64,000 nucleotides of DNA. Source: Rodentibacter heidelbergensis (GTDB taxonomy: Bacteria > Pseudomonadota > Gammaproteobacteria > Enterobacterales > Pasteurellaceae). The stretch's first letter is position 1; each line of letters begins with the position of its first letter. Below the pieces are notes generated by a model. The model searched no databases, was not told the DNA's origin, and saw nothing but the letters and a program-made list of their open reading frames with translations. Made by a program: the position numbers and the translations under genes. Where the stretch lies: the NCBI RefSeq assembly GCF_002000125.1, contig NZ_MLHH01000003.1:124001-188000 (forward strand). Direction: 5' to 3'. This document shows, piece by piece, positions 1 to 9,964 of this stretch.

Positions 1-1614
1 TGCATTTGGAATAGCCACTTCTTCTTGCTTGTTATTCACATTGGCTACTGCGGCTGCTTCTTCAGCTTGATCTTTCGCTTTAACAGATAAGTGAACGATA
101 CGAGCTTTGCGATCAACGCCGGTATATTTCGCTTCAATCACATCACCGGCTGCCACTTCATCAGTTAAATCTGCAGCACGGATATAACCTTCTGCACCAC
201 CAACTAATTCAACTTTAGCACCTTTGGCATCGGCTTCAACAACAGTTGCAGATACTACTGCACCTTTTTTGTTGATAGCAATGAAGTTATTGAATGGATC
301 TTCTTCAAGTTGTTTAATACCTAAAGAAATACGCTCTTTCACCGCATCCACAGCTAATACAACGGCAGAAACTTCGTCACCTTTTTTGTAGTTACGAACA
401 GCTTCATCACCTGATACATTCCAAGAAATATCAGATAAATGAACTAAACCGTCAATTCCACCTTCAAGACCGATGAAGATACCGAAATCAGTGATAGATT
501 TGATTTTACCGGTTACTTTATCACCTTTATTGTGGGTTTCTGCAAATTGAGTCCATGGATTTGGTTTGCATTGTTTTAAGCCTAAAGAGATACGACGACG
601 TTCTTCATCAATCTCTAATACCATCACTTCAACAGTATCGCCTAAGCTTACCACTTTAGACGGATGAATATTTTTGTTTGTCCAATCCATTTCAGAAACG
701 TGAACTAAACCTTCAACACCATCTAAGATTTCAACGAAACAGCCATAGTCTGTTAAGTTGGTCACTTTACCGGTTAATTTGCTGTTTACCGGATGATTTT
801 CCGCGATAGCCACCCAAGGATCTTGACCTAATTGTTTTAAGCCTAAAGAAACACGGGTACGATCTTTATCGAATTTTAATACTTTAACGGTAACTTCATC
901 ACCCACGTTCACGATTTCACTTGGGTGTTTAACACGTTTCCAAGCCATATCTGTGATATGTAATAAACCGTCAACGCCACCTAAATCAACGAATGCACCG
1001 TAGTCTGTTAAGTTTTTAACGATACCTTTAACTTCTGAACCTTCTGCAAGGTTTTCTAACACTTGCTCACGTTCTTGACTGTTTTCAGATTCAATCACCG
1101 CACGACGGGAAACGACCACGTTGTTACGTTTTTGATCTAATTTGATCACTTTGAATTCTAATTCTTTACCTAGTAAGTGATCCGCATCACGAGCAGGACG
1201 GGTATCCACTAAAGAACCCGGTAAGAACGCACGAACACCGTTTAACTCAACTGTGAAACCGCCTTTCACTTTACCGTTGATTAAACCGATAACGGTCGCT
1301 TTTTCTTCGTATGCTTTTTCTAACTCAATCCAAGATTCGTGGCGTACTGCTTTTTCACGAGAAAGTTTAGTTTCACCGAAACCGTCTTCCACCGCATCTA
1401 AAGCAACATTCACCGTATCACCAACTTGAATATCAAGCTCACCCTGTGCATTTAAAAATTCTGCCACAGGAATTGCAGATTCAGATTTCAAACCGGCATC
1501 AACAAGGACGAAACCTTTTTGGATAGCGACGACAGTACCGTTAACGATTGAACCTTGACGGGTTTCAAGGCCTTTTAATGATTCTTCAAAAAGTTGAGCA
1601 AAAGATTCTGACAT
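1..1614 (-). CDS. rpsA: 30S ribosomal protein S1, 3' end cut by window edge
   Basis: Ribosomal protein S1 binds mRNA on the 30S subunit and helps initiate translation of mRNAs with structured leaders or weak Shine-Dalgarno sites. The minus strand is open for 538 codons from an ATG at 1614 ([12 protein letters not shown]) to the window edge. Family members are about 550-557 residues, so only a short C-terminal tail is missing. The reading frame shows the repeated S1/OB-fold pattern, with about six copies of a motif like [20 protein letters not shown]. The visible end is acidic and Ala/Glu-rich, as expected for the tail. It lies about 95 bases downstream of cmk on the same strand, the cmk-rpsA order common in gammaproteobacteria. 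High confidence. Confidence 0.97.
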   Translation of the reverse strand, partial: MSESFAQLFEESLKGLETRQGSIVNGTVVAIQKGFVLVDAGLKSESAIPVAEFLNAQGELDIQVGDTVNVALDAVEDGFGETKLSREKAVRHESWIELEKAYEEKATVIGLINGKVKGGFTVELNGVRAFLPGSLVDTRPARDADHLLGKELEFKVIKLDQKRNNVVVSRRAVIESENSQEREQVLENLAEGSEVKGIVKNLTDYGAFVDLGGVDGLLHITDMAWKRVKHPSEIVNVGDEVTVKVLKFDKDRTRVSLGLKQLGQDPWVAIAENHPVNSKLTGKVTNLTDYGCFVEILDGVEGLVHVSEMDWTNKNIHPSKVVSLGDTVEVMVLEIDEERRRISLGLKQCKPNPWTQFAETHNKGDKVTGKIKSITDFGIFIGLEGGIDGLVHLSDISWNVSGDEAVRNYKKGDEVSAVVLAVDAVKERISLGIKQLEEDPFNNFIAINKKGAVVSATVVEADAKGAKVELVGGAEGYIRAADLTDEVAAGDVIEAKYTGVDRKARIVHLSVKAKDQAEEAAAVANVNNKQEEVAIPNA

Positions 1615-1709
1615 ATAAATAATCTTCTTTAAAAGTTAATAACATCCACATTTAATCCCTAAGATGTGGGGTTGAGAACAAACGTTTATTCATCCTTGAA
1701 TAAACAGGG

Positions 1710-2381
1710 TTAAGGATTGATACGCTGTTGAATATAACCGAGTGCTTGGCTTATCACTTCATCAATAGTTAATGTCGTGCTATCAAGCAACAACGCATCT
1801 TCTGCCGGTTTAAGGGGGGCAATTTCACGATTTCTATCACGAAAATCACGTTCCTTTATCTCGGCTAAAATCTGCGCAAAGTTACCACTAATTCCCTTGC
1901 TTTGCAACTGTTTATAGCGTCTTTTTGCACGTTCTTCTGCGCTGGCATCTAAAAAGAGTTTCACTTGTGCCTGAGGAAAGACCACCGTTCCCATATCACG
2001 CCCATCGGCAATTAATCCTTCATTTTGGGCAAAATCTTGTTGAAGCTGTAATAAAGCGGCTCGAACCTGCGGAAAAACAGCCACTTGGGAGGCCGCATCC
2101 GCGACCTCTTGTGTACGGATAAGATGACTGACGTTTTCCCCATTAAGGAAAATATGCACTTCCCCATTTTGCGGAACAAATTGGATATCCAAATGACGGG
2201 CTAATTCAGCCAATGCCAATTCATCTTTCAGATCAACCGCACTTTTTAATGCAGCTAACGCTGTGACACGATAAATTGCGCCACTATCTAACAAGGCATA
2301 GTCTAACTTTTCTGCCAAGGCATAGCATAATGTGCCTTTGCCTGCACCACTTGGCCCATCAACGGTAATAATAATGCCCAT
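1710..2381 (-). CDS. cmk: Cytidylate kinase
   Basis: Phosphorylates CMP and dCMP with ATP to the diphosphates in cytosolic pyrimidine salvage. The N-terminal P-loop GPSGAGKGT is at residues 9-17, followed by the conserved DSGAIYR and [11 protein letters not shown] (NMP-binding) and an Arg-rich lid. Length 223 aa is normal (E. coli about 227). An in-frame TTG two codons upstream (2387) is possible, but AGGA (minus strand, about 2386-2389) sits six bases before the ATG at 2381, so I chose the ATG. It lies close behind mtnN (stop at 2390) and upstream of rpsA, suggesting one transcript. Confidence 0.96.
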   Translation of the reverse strand: MGIIITVDGPSGAGKGTLCYALAEKLDYALLDSGAIYRVTALAALKSAVDLKDELALAELARHLDIQFVPQNGEVHIFLNGENVSHLIRTQEVADAASQVAVFPQVRAALLQLQQDFAQNEGLIADGRDMGTVVFPQAQVKLFLDASAEERAKRRYKQLQSKGISGNFAQILAEIKERDFRDRNREIAPLKPAEDALLLDSTTLTIDEVISQALGYIQQRINP

Positions 2382-2389
2382 AATCAATC

Positions 2390-3079
2390 CTATAATTTAT
2401 CTAACATACCTAAAACCAATGCCGAGGATTGTCTTGCCGCCAAAGGTAAAAACTCCTCAAAAGACAAACTCGCCTCCCCATCTCCGCTATCCGAAATAGC
2501 ACGAACCACAACGAAAGGCACATTAAACGCATGACAGACTTGTGCAATGGCAGTAGCTTCCATTTCAACAGCAGTGACCTGAGGAAAATCATTTTTGATT
2601 TCTGAAAGTTTTTGTTCACTGTGAATAAAACTGTCACCGGAACAAATCAGCCCCCGTTTCACGGATTGACCTTGTGCTTCAGCCACATTTTGCGCCAGAT
2701 CCGCTAATTTTTTATCCGATAAAAATGCCGCAGGATTTGCCGGTAATTGCCCTTTTTCATAGCCAAATGCGGTGACATCGACATCGTGGTAACGGGTTTC
2801 ATCGGAAATCACAATATCCCCGACTTTTAACCCCTTTGCCACGCCACCGGCAGAACCGGTATTGATTACCACATCGGGTTTTGCCAATTGCAACAATGCG
2901 GTTGTACCTAAGGCTGCCGCCACTTTACCAATGCCGGATTGTAATAATGCCACCGCTTTTCCGTTAATTTTACCTTCAAAAATGACCGCACTTGCGACAC
3001 AGGTTTGTGTTTTTTCGGTCATTAACCCGCTCAAAATCTCAACTTCTTGCGCCATCGCCCCTACGATACCGATTTTCAT
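2390..3079 (-). CDS. mtnN: 5'-methylthioadenosine/S-adenosylhomocysteine nucleosidase
   Basis: Hydrolyses MTA, SAH and 5'-deoxyadenosine to adenine plus the thioribose product. This recycles methyl-transfer by-products and produces S-ribosylhomocysteine, the LuxS substrate. The 229-aa product starts [16 protein letters not shown], with Glu12 at the family's catalytic acid position. The glycine-rich NTGSAGGV loop, the [11 protein letters not shown] substrate-binding segment, and RAISDSGDG with the catalytic Asp all follow. It overlaps the upstream DsbA-like gene by four bases (ATGA arrangement at 3076-3079), which suggests coupled translation. High confidence (also called pfs or mtn). Confidence 0.96.
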   Translation of the reverse strand: MKIGIVGAMAQEVEILSGLMTEKTQTCVASAVIFEGKINGKAVALLQSGIGKVAAALGTTALLQLAKPDVVINTGSAGGVAKGLKVGDIVISDETRYHDVDVTAFGYEKGQLPANPAAFLSDKKLADLAQNVAEAQGQSVKRGLICSGDSFIHSEQKLSEIKNDFPQVTAVEMEATAIAQVCHAFNVPFVVVRAISDSGDGEASLSFEEFLPLAARQSSALVLGMLDKL

Positions 3080-3783
3080 TTTCTCTGCTCCTTTTCTAAT
3101 TTATTCACTAAATAATCCAGCACTGCCACACTATAATCGTCATTATAAAGCGTGCTTGCGGTTAGCACATATTTCCCCCCCACAACCACATAAGGGTAGG
3201 TAAACACACCATATTCTTCCGTTAATTGAATGGCCTGTTGGACTTGTTTTTTGACCTCAGCAGAATGTTGGGCTTCCATAAAACCGGTTTTATCCAGCCC
3301 TTTTTCCTCGACCCAGTTTAAGATATTGGGCAATGAACTCAGCTCCACATAACGGGATTTTTCTGAAGTTTCAAACAACAATGCATCCGATAATTCATTG
3401 GCGTTCAATGCTTTTAATGTGTAAAACACTTTCGCACTAAAGGGATTATCAACGGTGGCGACCGGGTATTCTTCCAAAAGAATTTTATCGGCACGAATTT
3501 GGCTATACAACGCCAAAATATCCTGTGCAGATGAGCATACCCGGCAATCGTAGTCAAAAAAGAACTGGATCAGGGTTTTGTTATCCGCACGCACAGGCTG
3601 TGCTATCGCTTCTCGATAAGAAAAATAATCCCTACCGTCTTCAAATTTTATCGTATCCGCTGAAGGCAAATGGGGTTGGTTTTGCACAGAAAAATCTTTC
3701 GGATTGGCTGTGGCAACACTCAATTGGGCAATGCCTAATAGGCTTAACCAACGCCCTCGCCAGACTGTCATTTTTTTAATCAT
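3076..3783 (-). CDS. DsbA-like periplasmic thiol-disulfide protein
   Basis: A predicted secreted thioredoxin-fold protein, probably acting on protein disulfides in the periplasm; its substrate is unknown. I place the start at ATG 3783, giving 235 aa and a signal peptide ([12 protein letters not shown], a hydrophobic stretch, then ATA near residue 26). An upstream TTG at 3795 is less likely. The active-site motif CRVC lies in [11 protein letters not shown], and the cis-Pro loop is TYPYVV. Spacing and helical insert resemble DsbA, but the CxxC dipeptide differs from the Pro-His of E. coli DsbA. It overlaps the end of recJ by eight bases and mtnN by four, so it is wedged in a cytoplasmic housekeeping operon. 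It may be a DsbA paralogue rather than the main oxidase. Role inferred from fold only. Confidence 0.85.
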   Translation of the reverse strand: MIKKMTVWRGRWLSLLGIAQLSVATANPKDFSVQNQPHLPSADTIKFEDGRDYFSYREAIAQPVRADNKTLIQFFFDYDCRVCSSAQDILALYSQIRADKILLEEYPVATVDNPFSAKVFYTLKALNANELSDALLFETSEKSRYVELSSLPNILNWVEEKGLDKTGFMEAQHSAEVKKQVQQAIQLTEEYGVFTYPYVVVGGKYVLTASTLYNDDYSVAVLDYLVNKLEKEQRK

Positions 3784-5503
3784 CGATAGGCTCAATATAA
3801 TTCACTCGCAATTGCACACTACGATGACCACGAAATTCATTGATATCCAGCTGATAAGCTAAACGGGCCTGTTTAATGGATAAATCAGGATATAATCTTG
3901 TATCAATGTTAAAGGCAATCGCATCTAAAAGTGGGCCACCTTGTTTGGGTTCAATTAACATTTTGAGATGATTTTGATTTTGCCCAATGGCACGCTGTTC
4001 TAAAATGTTAAATTCACCGTCAAAGCAAGGCTCGGGAAAAGCTTGTCCCCAAGGGCCGGAAGAGTGCAATAGTTCCGCAGTTTCAAGGATGAACTCTTTA
4101 GCTTCTAATTCGCCGTCTGTCCAAATCACCTGCTGTAAATGCGCTTCGCCCAACCAATCTGCCACTGTTTGATTAAAAACTTGCTGAAAGGTTGAAAAAC
4201 CCTCTTCTCGAATACTCAACCCCGCCGCCATCGCATGGCCACCAAATTTTAAAATCATCTCTGGATGTTGGGAGTGAATTCGTTCTAAGAGATCCCGTAT
4301 ATGTAATCCTTCAATAGAACGGGCCGATCCTTTTAAAATTCCCTCACTATCTTGAGCAAAGGCAATCACCGGACGATGATACAAATCTTTCAAGCGGGAA
4401 GAAACGATCCCCAATACACCTTGATGCCAATCCGCTTGATAAAGGACGATTCCCATTGGCGACTCATTGTAAAGTGCGGTCAAATTTCGGCAAATTTCCA
4501 TGGCTTCCAGTTTCATTCCCGCTTCAATTTCTTTACGGGTTTGATTGAGTTGATCTAAATCTAATGCCAATTCACGCGCCTTTTGCATATCTTCAGCAAG
4601 CAATAATTCAACACCAAGCAACATATTATCCAATCGCCCTGCGGCGTTTAAACGAGGGGCAATGGAAAACCCAAGATCGCTTGCTGACATTTGCTCAAGG
4701 TTGCGGTTTGCCACTTCGGCTAAAGCGATAATGCCCGGACGGCAATATTTCGCCCGAATACGCATCAACCCTTGGTGTACTAAAATACGATTATTTTGAT
4801 CCAGCGGCACAACATCTGCCACTGTTCCTAATGCAACAAGATCGAGTAATTCGCTGAAATTAGGTTGGGTTTTCTCATTAAAAATACCCATTTCACGAAA
4901 TTTTGCCCGCAACGCCAGCATTAAATAAAAGGCAACCCCCACCCCAGCAAGGGATTTTGAGGGAAAACCGCATTGGGCAAGATTAGGGTTGACTATCGCA
5001 TCGGCAGGCGGTAAACATTCCGGCGGTAAATGGTGATCCGTCACCAACACTTGCACGCCTTTTTCTTTTAAAAACGCCACGCCCTCAAAAGAAGACACAC
5101 CGTTATCGACCGTCATCAACAGTTCTACACCTTTTTCTCGTGCCATTTCCGCCACGGGAACACTCAATCCGTAGCCCTGTTCAAAACGGTTCGGTACTAA
5201 ATAATCCACATTCTGAAAGCCAAGCTGTCGTAGGGCTAACACCGACAACGCTGTACTGGTTGCCCCATCGGCATCAAAATCCCCGACAATGACAATTTTT
5301 TGCTGAGTTTGGTAGGCTTTAACCAGTAAATCGACCCCTTGCTCAATACCGTATAGGCGATTCGGGTTAAGCATGGATTTCAAGGTACGATCTAATTCTT
5401 GAGGATGTTGAATATGACGGGCCCGATAAAGACGATCTAACAAGGCATTTTCACTAACGGAATTTCCTTTTGGCACTTCTCGGCGTTTGATGAATTTATT
5501 CAC
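3776..5503 (-). CDS. recJ: Single-stranded-DNA exonuclease RecJ
   Basis: 5'-to-3' single-strand DNA exonuclease used in recombination, mismatch repair and rescue of stalled forks. The 575-aa length matches E. coli RecJ (577). Phosphoesterase motifs are plain: DFDADGATST at about residues 75-84, VDNG at about 132, TDHH at 155-158 (the DHH signature), then the DHHA1 half with KFGGHAMAAGLS and a C-terminal OB-like domain. It follows dsbC (start 6247) after about 60 bases and runs into the DsbA-like gene with a short overlap, so dsbC-recJ-dsbA-like-mtnN-cmk-rpsA may be at least partly co-transcribed. High confidence. Confidence 0.97.
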   Translation of the reverse strand: MNKFIKRREVPKGNSVSENALLDRLYRARHIQHPQELDRTLKSMLNPNRLYGIEQGVDLLVKAYQTQQKIVIVGDFDADGATSTALSVLALRQLGFQNVDYLVPNRFEQGYGLSVPVAEMAREKGVELLMTVDNGVSSFEGVAFLKEKGVQVLVTDHHLPPECLPPADAIVNPNLAQCGFPSKSLAGVGVAFYLMLALRAKFREMGIFNEKTQPNFSELLDLVALGTVADVVPLDQNNRILVHQGLMRIRAKYCRPGIIALAEVANRNLEQMSASDLGFSIAPRLNAAGRLDNMLLGVELLLAEDMQKARELALDLDQLNQTRKEIEAGMKLEAMEICRNLTALYNESPMGIVLYQADWHQGVLGIVSSRLKDLYHRPVIAFAQDSEGILKGSARSIEGLHIRDLLERIHSQHPEMILKFGGHAMAAGLSIREEGFSTFQQVFNQTVADWLGEAHLQQVIWTDGELEAKEFILETAELLHSSGPWGQAFPEPCFDGEFNILEQRAIGQNQNHLKMLIEPKQGGPLLDAIAFNIDTRLYPDLSIKQARLAYQLDINEFRGHRSVQLRVNYIEPIDD

Positions 5504-5566
5504 AACGATAACAAATGTAATACAGTAAAAAAATCGGTGGGGATTACCCCACCTTCTCTCTTCGTT

Positions 5567-6247
5567 TTATTCTTCCAAGGCTGCGAGTAAATCTGCAGGT
5601 TTTAAATAGCCGCCAATCACTTCGCCGGTTGAGGTCACGATACTTGGTGTACCCCGTACACCGAATTGAACCCCTAATTCATAATGTTTTTTCACGATAT
5701 TTGGTGTTTTCAGCGATTTTGGTAAGTTGCCTTTTTCCGCTTCATTCAGTGCAAATACGGGATCTTTTGCCGTCCAAATCGCTTCCATTTGTTTTGCCGT
5801 TTCCGTGTTCATACCGGCACGAGGGAAAGCCAAATAACGTACGGTAATCCCCAAATCATTATAGGCCTGCACCTGTTGATGTAATAAATGGCAATAATGG
5901 CAGGTAATATCCATAAACACGGTGACAACATGTTTTTCATTTTTTGCTGGATAAACGATCATTTCGTTTTTATAAGCATTCAGTTTATCCATTAATAGCT
6001 TGCCTGAAACATCCACCGGGCCTTTGTTCGTTAATTCATAAAGTTTCCCTTGAAAGGCATATTTTCCATCTTCTGTCACATAAATAATACCTTCATCGGT
6101 CACCGCGGTTTTAATACCGGCAACAGGCGAATTTTTAATCTCAATCTGCTTTGCGCCAAGAGCTTTTAGTCGGCTTTGAATTGCTACATCATCTGCCATC
6201 GCATTGAGCGTAATACCACATAAAAGTGCGGTCAAAATTTTATTCAT
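5567..6247 (-). CDS. dsbC: Thiol:disulfide interchange protein DsbC
   Basis: Periplasmic disulfide isomerase that reshuffles wrong disulfides and is normally kept reduced by DsbD. The 226-aa product has a signal peptide (MNKILTALLCGITLNAMA, cleavage near residue 18), an N-terminal dimerisation region, and a thioredoxin-like domain with FMDITCHYCHLLHQQ. The cis-Pro loop is VRGTPSIV. The active site is CHYC; E. coli DsbC has CGYC, so the first middle residue differs. A C-terminal GGYLKPADLL matches the family. It is divergent from prfB (start 6379); about 130 bases between them should hold both promoters. High confidence in family. Confidence 0.93.
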   Translation of the reverse strand: MNKILTALLCGITLNAMADDVAIQSRLKALGAKQIEIKNSPVAGIKTAVTDEGIIYVTEDGKYAFQGKLYELTNKGPVDVSGKLLMDKLNAYKNEMIVYPAKNEKHVVTVFMDITCHYCHLLHQQVQAYNDLGITVRYLAFPRAGMNTETAKQMEAIWTAKDPVFALNEAEKGNLPKSLKTPNIVKKHYELGVQFGVRGTPSIVTSTGEVIGGYLKPADLLAALEE

Positions 6248-6378
6248 TTTTTATTCCTAAATTCACTTAACAAGAAAGTTTAAAATTATAAAGAGATTGC
6301 CAATTTGTGCAAGCCTCGCTACCCAAAAATCCGAAAATAGCATATAATCCGCCAAATTGTGAATAAACTCAATTGATT

Positions 6379-7477
6379 ATGTTTGAAATAAATCCTGTAA
6401 AAAATAAAATCACCGACCTTGCCGAACGCACCACGCTGCTTAGGGGGTATCTTTGACTTCGATGCCAAGGTTGAGCGATTAGAAGAAGTCAATGCCGAAT
6501 TAGAGCAACCCGATGTCTGGAACGATCCCGACAAAGCCCAAGGGTTAGGGAAAGAGCGGGTTTCTCTTGAACAAGTTGTCAATACCATTAAACATTTGGA
6601 ACAAGGTTTAGAAGATGTGGACGGTTTACTCGAACTTGCCGTGGAAGCGGAAGATGAAGAAACCTTTAATGAAGCCGTATCGGAATTAACCGAACTTGAA
6701 CAACAACTTGAGAAATTAGAGTTTCGCCGTATGTTTAGTGGCGAACACGATGCCTGCGATTGCTATATCGATTTGCAAGCCGGCTCCGGCGGCACAGAAG
6801 CGCAAGACTGGACAGAAATGTTGTTGCGAATGTATTTGCGTTGGGCGGAAAGCAAAGGCTTTAAAACCGAATTAATGGAAGTTTCAGACGGTGATGTCGC
6901 CGGATTGAAATCTGCCACCGTCAAAGTGACAGGTGAATATGCTTTCGGTTGGTTACGAACAGAAACCGGTATTCATCGTTTGGTGCGTAAAAGCCCTTTT
7001 GATTCCAATAACCGCCGCCATACCTCTTTTAGTGCAGCTTTCGTCTATCCTGAAATTGATGATGATATTGATATTGAAATCAACCCGGCGGATTTGCGTA
7101 TTGATGTTTATCGTGCCTCCGGTGCGGGTGGTCAGCATGTGAACAAAACCGAGAGTGCGGTGCGAATTACCCATATGCCAAGCGGTATTGTGGTGCAATG
7201 CCAAAATGATCGTTCCCAACACAAAAATAAAGATCAAGCCATGAAACAACTTAAAGCGAAGTTGTATGAATTGGAATTGCAAAAGAAAAATGCCGATAAA
7301 CAAGCTATGGAAGATAATAAATCCGATATCGGCTGGGGAAGCCAAATTCGTTCCTATGTGCTGGATGATTCCCGTATCAAAGATTTACGCACCGGCGTAG
7401 AAAACCGCAATACCCAAGCGGTACTAGACGGTGATTTAGATCGCTTTATTGAAGCCAGTTTAAAAGCCGGATTGTAA
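6379..7477 (+). CDS. prfB: Peptide chain release factor 2, with programmed +1 frameshift
   Basis: RF2 reads UAA and UGA and triggers peptide release. Translation starts at ATG 6379 ([20 protein letters not shown]). It meets an in-frame UGA at codon 26 (6454-6456), preceded by AGG GGG TAT CTT and followed by C. This slip site AGGGGGTATCTTTGAC is identical to my recollection of E. coli. A +1 shift on CUU gives [13 protein letters not shown] and continues to TAA 7475-7477. The full product is 365 aa, the E. coli length. SPF (codon recognition) and GGQ (in [14 protein letters not shown]) are both present. The shift autoregulates: scarce RF2 lets the ribosome pause at UGA and slip. A TATAAT lies at 6343-6348 in the upstream region. 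lysS follows in the same direction. Confidence 0.98.
6440..6457 (+). promoter_or_regulatory. RF2 programmed frameshift site
   Basis: The internal Shine-Dalgarno-like AGGGGG (6442-6447) lies just before the slippery CTT (6451-6453) and the in-frame TGA stop (6454-6456) followed by C, a weak termination context. Together these are the known autoregulatory frameshift signal of RF2. Without the shift the product is a 25-residue peptide. Confidence 0.97.
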
Positions 7478-7535
7478 AAGTGCGGTCATTTTCACTCCTA
7501 TTTTTAATGTTAAAAATTTACTAAGGTAAACAAAA

Positions 7536-9044
7536 ATGTCAGAACAAGAAGTCAAAGAATTAGACCTAAACGGCGAAATGTTAGTACGCCGTGAAAAATT
7601 AGCGGCATTACGCGCCAAAGGCAATGCATTTCCAAACCAATTCCGTCGTGATGCGCTCGCGCAAGACTTACACGATAAATACGATAGTGAAGAGAGCGAA
7701 ACCCTAAAAGAAAAAGCTATTGAAGTGGCGGTTGCTGGTCGCATTATGACCCGCCGAGCCATGGGAAAAGCCACGTTTATTACCCTGCAGGATATGAGCG
7801 GTAAAATTCAGCTTTATGTCGCCCGTGATAATCTTCCTGAAGGGATTTATAAAGAAGAGGTCGGCACTTGGGATTTAGGCGATATTGTTGGTATTAAAGG
7901 CACTTTGTTTAAAACCAAAACAGACGAACTGACGGTGAAAGCCACGGAAGTTCAGTTATTAACCAAAGCCCTCCGCCCTTTACCGGATAAATTCCATGGT
8001 TTAACCGACCAAGAAGTACGTTATCGCCAACGCTACTTAGATTTAATTTCAAATGAAGAATCCCGTCGTACCTTTATTATCCGTTCTAAAGTGGTTGCCG
8101 GTATTCGTGAATATTTCCTTTCCAAAGGTTTTATGGAAGTGGAAACCCCAATGTTGCAAGTCATCCCGGGTGGTGCGGCAGCGCGTCCTTTCGTCACTCA
8201 TCACAATGCCCTTGATGTAGATATGTATTTGCGTATTGCACCGGAACTTTATTTAAAACGTTTAGTTGTCGGTGGCTTTGAACGGGTATTTGAGCTTAAC
8301 CGTAATTTCCGTAACGAAGGGGTTTCTGTGCGCCATAACCCGGAATTTACGATGCTTGAATACTATCAAGCCTATGCGGATTATCACGATTTAATGGATA
8401 ACACCGAAGAATTATTGCGTAAATTAGCCCTTGATATTCTTGGTACAACCATTGTGAAATACGGTGAATACGAATTCGACTTTGGTAAACCTTTCGAGCG
8501 TATTACATTACATGATGCCACCCTAAAATACGGCGCAGATAAAGGCATTGTCAAAGAAGATTTATATGATTTCGACCGTGCAAAAGCCACGGCAGAACGT
8601 TTAGGCATTGAAGTGCAAAAATCTTGGGGATTAGGCAGTATCGTCAATGCGATTTTTGAAGAAGTGGCAGAACACCACCTTATTCAACCGACATTCTTAA
8701 TGGCTCATCCGGCGGAAATTTCCCCGCTCGCACGTCGTAACGATGAAAACCCGGAAGTGACCGATCGTTTTGAACTCTTTATTGGTGGACGTGAAATTGG
8801 AAATGGTTTCTCTGAATTAAACGATGCAGAAGATCAAAACGAACGTTTTGATGCGCAGGTTGCCGCCAAAGAAGCCGGTGATGATGAAGCCATGTTTAAA
8901 GATGAAGACTTTGTGGTAGCCCTCGAACACGGCTTACCACCAACAGCCGGTGAAGGTTTAGGGATTGACCGTTTAGCGATGCTTTATGCCAATGCCCCAT
9001 CCATTCGTGATGTGATTTTATTCCCGGCAATGCGTCAAAAATAA
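7536..9044 (+). CDS. lysS: Lysyl-tRNA synthetase, class II
   Basis: Charges tRNA-Lys with lysine. The 502-aa product has an N-terminal OB-fold anticodon-binding domain (about residues 60-160, with [14 protein letters not shown]). The class II core follows: motif 2 [19 protein letters not shown] and motif 3 [12 protein letters not shown] near the C-terminus. The start at 7536 has AAGG about seven bases upstream. It follows prfB by 58 bases, the prfB-lysS pairing also seen in E. coli, and an uptake-signal core lies between them. A strong terminator follows at about 9104. High confidence. Confidence 0.98.
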   Translation: MSEQEVKELDLNGEMLVRREKLAALRAKGNAFPNQFRRDALAQDLHDKYDSEESETLKEKAIEVAVAGRIMTRRAMGKATFITLQDMSGKIQLYVARDNLPEGIYKEEVGTWDLGDIVGIKGTLFKTKTDELTVKATEVQLLTKALRPLPDKFHGLTDQEVRYRQRYLDLISNEESRRTFIIRSKVVAGIREYFLSKGFMEVETPMLQVIPGGAAARPFVTHHNALDVDMYLRIAPELYLKRLVVGGFERVFELNRNFRNEGVSVRHNPEFTMLEYYQAYADYHDLMDNTEELLRKLALDILGTTIVKYGEYEFDFGKPFERITLHDATLKYGADKGIVKEDLYDFDRAKATAERLGIEVQKSWGLGSIVNAIFEEVAEHHLIQPTFLMAHPAEISPLARRNDENPEVTDRFELFIGGREIGNGFSELNDAEDQNERFDAQVAAKEAGDDEAMFKDEDFVVALEHGLPPTAGEGLGIDRLAMLYANAPSIRDVILFPAMRQK

Positions 9045-9103
9045 CATCCGATGATTTAACCATGAGCGCCTTTCACAGACCGCTCAAATTGAGATAAAAA
9101 AAT

Positions 9104-9132
9104 GAGCCCTTTTAAAGGGCTCAACTTTTATT
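9104..9132. terminator. Bidirectional terminator between lysS and terC-family gene
   Basis: GAGCCC-TTTTAAA-GGGCTC (9104-9122) is flanked by an A-run on the left and a T-rich run on the right, so it can end transcription of both convergent neighbours. A weaker hairpin (TGAGCG...CGCTCA, 9063-9086) lies just before it. Confidence 0.85.
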
Positions 9133-9134
9133 TT

Positions 9135-9848
9135 CTATTTTTTTAATCCTCTCATTCGGATATTCAATATTTCCACAATGGTAGAGAATCCCATCGCAAA
9201 ATAAATGTAGCCTTTTGGAATATGAATATCAAAACTTTCTGCAATGAGGCTTACACCCACTAAAATAAGGAAAGCTAAAGCAAGAATTTTTAAGGTTGGG
9301 TGGGTATCCACAAAATCACCAATTGGTTTCGCTGCAAACATCATCACCCCTACTGCAATAATAATCGCCAATACCATCACCGGTAAATGATCCGCCATTC
9401 CTACGGCGGTAATCACTGAATCAAGAGAGAACACAATATCTAATATAGCAATTTGAATAAGTACACCTAAATAGCTTACTTTCTTTTGATTTTCATTTTC
9501 GTGATGTTCCTCCGGATTGAGCTGTTCTTTTATTTCACCAATACTTTTGACAATTAAGAACAATCCTCCCAAAAATAAAATTAAATCCCGTCCGGAAATC
9601 TCTTGATTAAATAAGGTAAATAATGGCTGAGTTAATTTCATCATCCAAGCCAATGACATCAACAGTAAAACCCGGGTGATCATGGCTAAAGATAAACCGA
9701 TAAGGCGTCCTGATTGGCGTTGATGAGCCGGTAAACGCCCGACTAAGATACTGATAAAAATAATGTTATCAATCCCTAAAACAATCTCAAGTGCGGTTAA
9801 TGTCGCAAGAGAAATCCAAGCTTCAGGATCGTTAATCCACTCCAACAT
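9135..9848 (-). CDS. TerC-family integral membrane protein
   Basis: A 237-aa polytopic inner membrane protein of the TerC family. Relatives include tellurite-resistance TerC and the E. coli YgdQ/YoaE-type proteins, some linked to manganese export. About seven hydrophobic segments can be seen. Family hallmarks are LEIVLGIDNIIFISIL (residues about 20-35) and DIVFSLDSVITAVGM (about 137-151), with acidic residues inside membrane segments that may bind a cation. There is no C-terminal CBS or transporter-associated domain, so it is the short form. The substrate cannot be read from the sequence; metal efflux is a family inference. It sits alone between the shared terminator and uvrC. Confidence 0.88.
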   Translation of the reverse strand: MLEWINDPEAWISLATLTALEIVLGIDNIIFISILVGRLPAHQRQSGRLIGLSLAMITRVLLLMSLAWMMKLTQPLFTLFNQEISGRDLILFLGGLFLIVKSIGEIKEQLNPEEHHENENQKKVSYLGVLIQIAILDIVFSLDSVITAVGMADHLPVMVLAIIIAVGVMMFAAKPIGDFVDTHPTLKILALAFLILVGVSLIAESFDIHIPKGYIYFAMGFSTIVEILNIRMRGLKK

Positions 9849-9964
9849 AGTATGTTCCTATAAAATCCAAAAGTGGGGATCATAATCACTTTATTGAGAA
9901 AATCAATCGCTATTTCTTTTTATTTATTTTTGAAAAAATCGTCCCTAAGGTCACAATAAGGAAA

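Noticed and set aside
6419-6456. prfB as a pseudogene or as a gene starting at 6419
   Set aside because: The in-frame UGA is the programmed RF2 frameshift with all expected signals, and the upstream ATG at 6379 plus the +1 frame give the full family length.
6953-7345. 130-aa ORF antisense to prfB
   Set aside because: Shadow of a conserved gene; no ribosome site or family signature.
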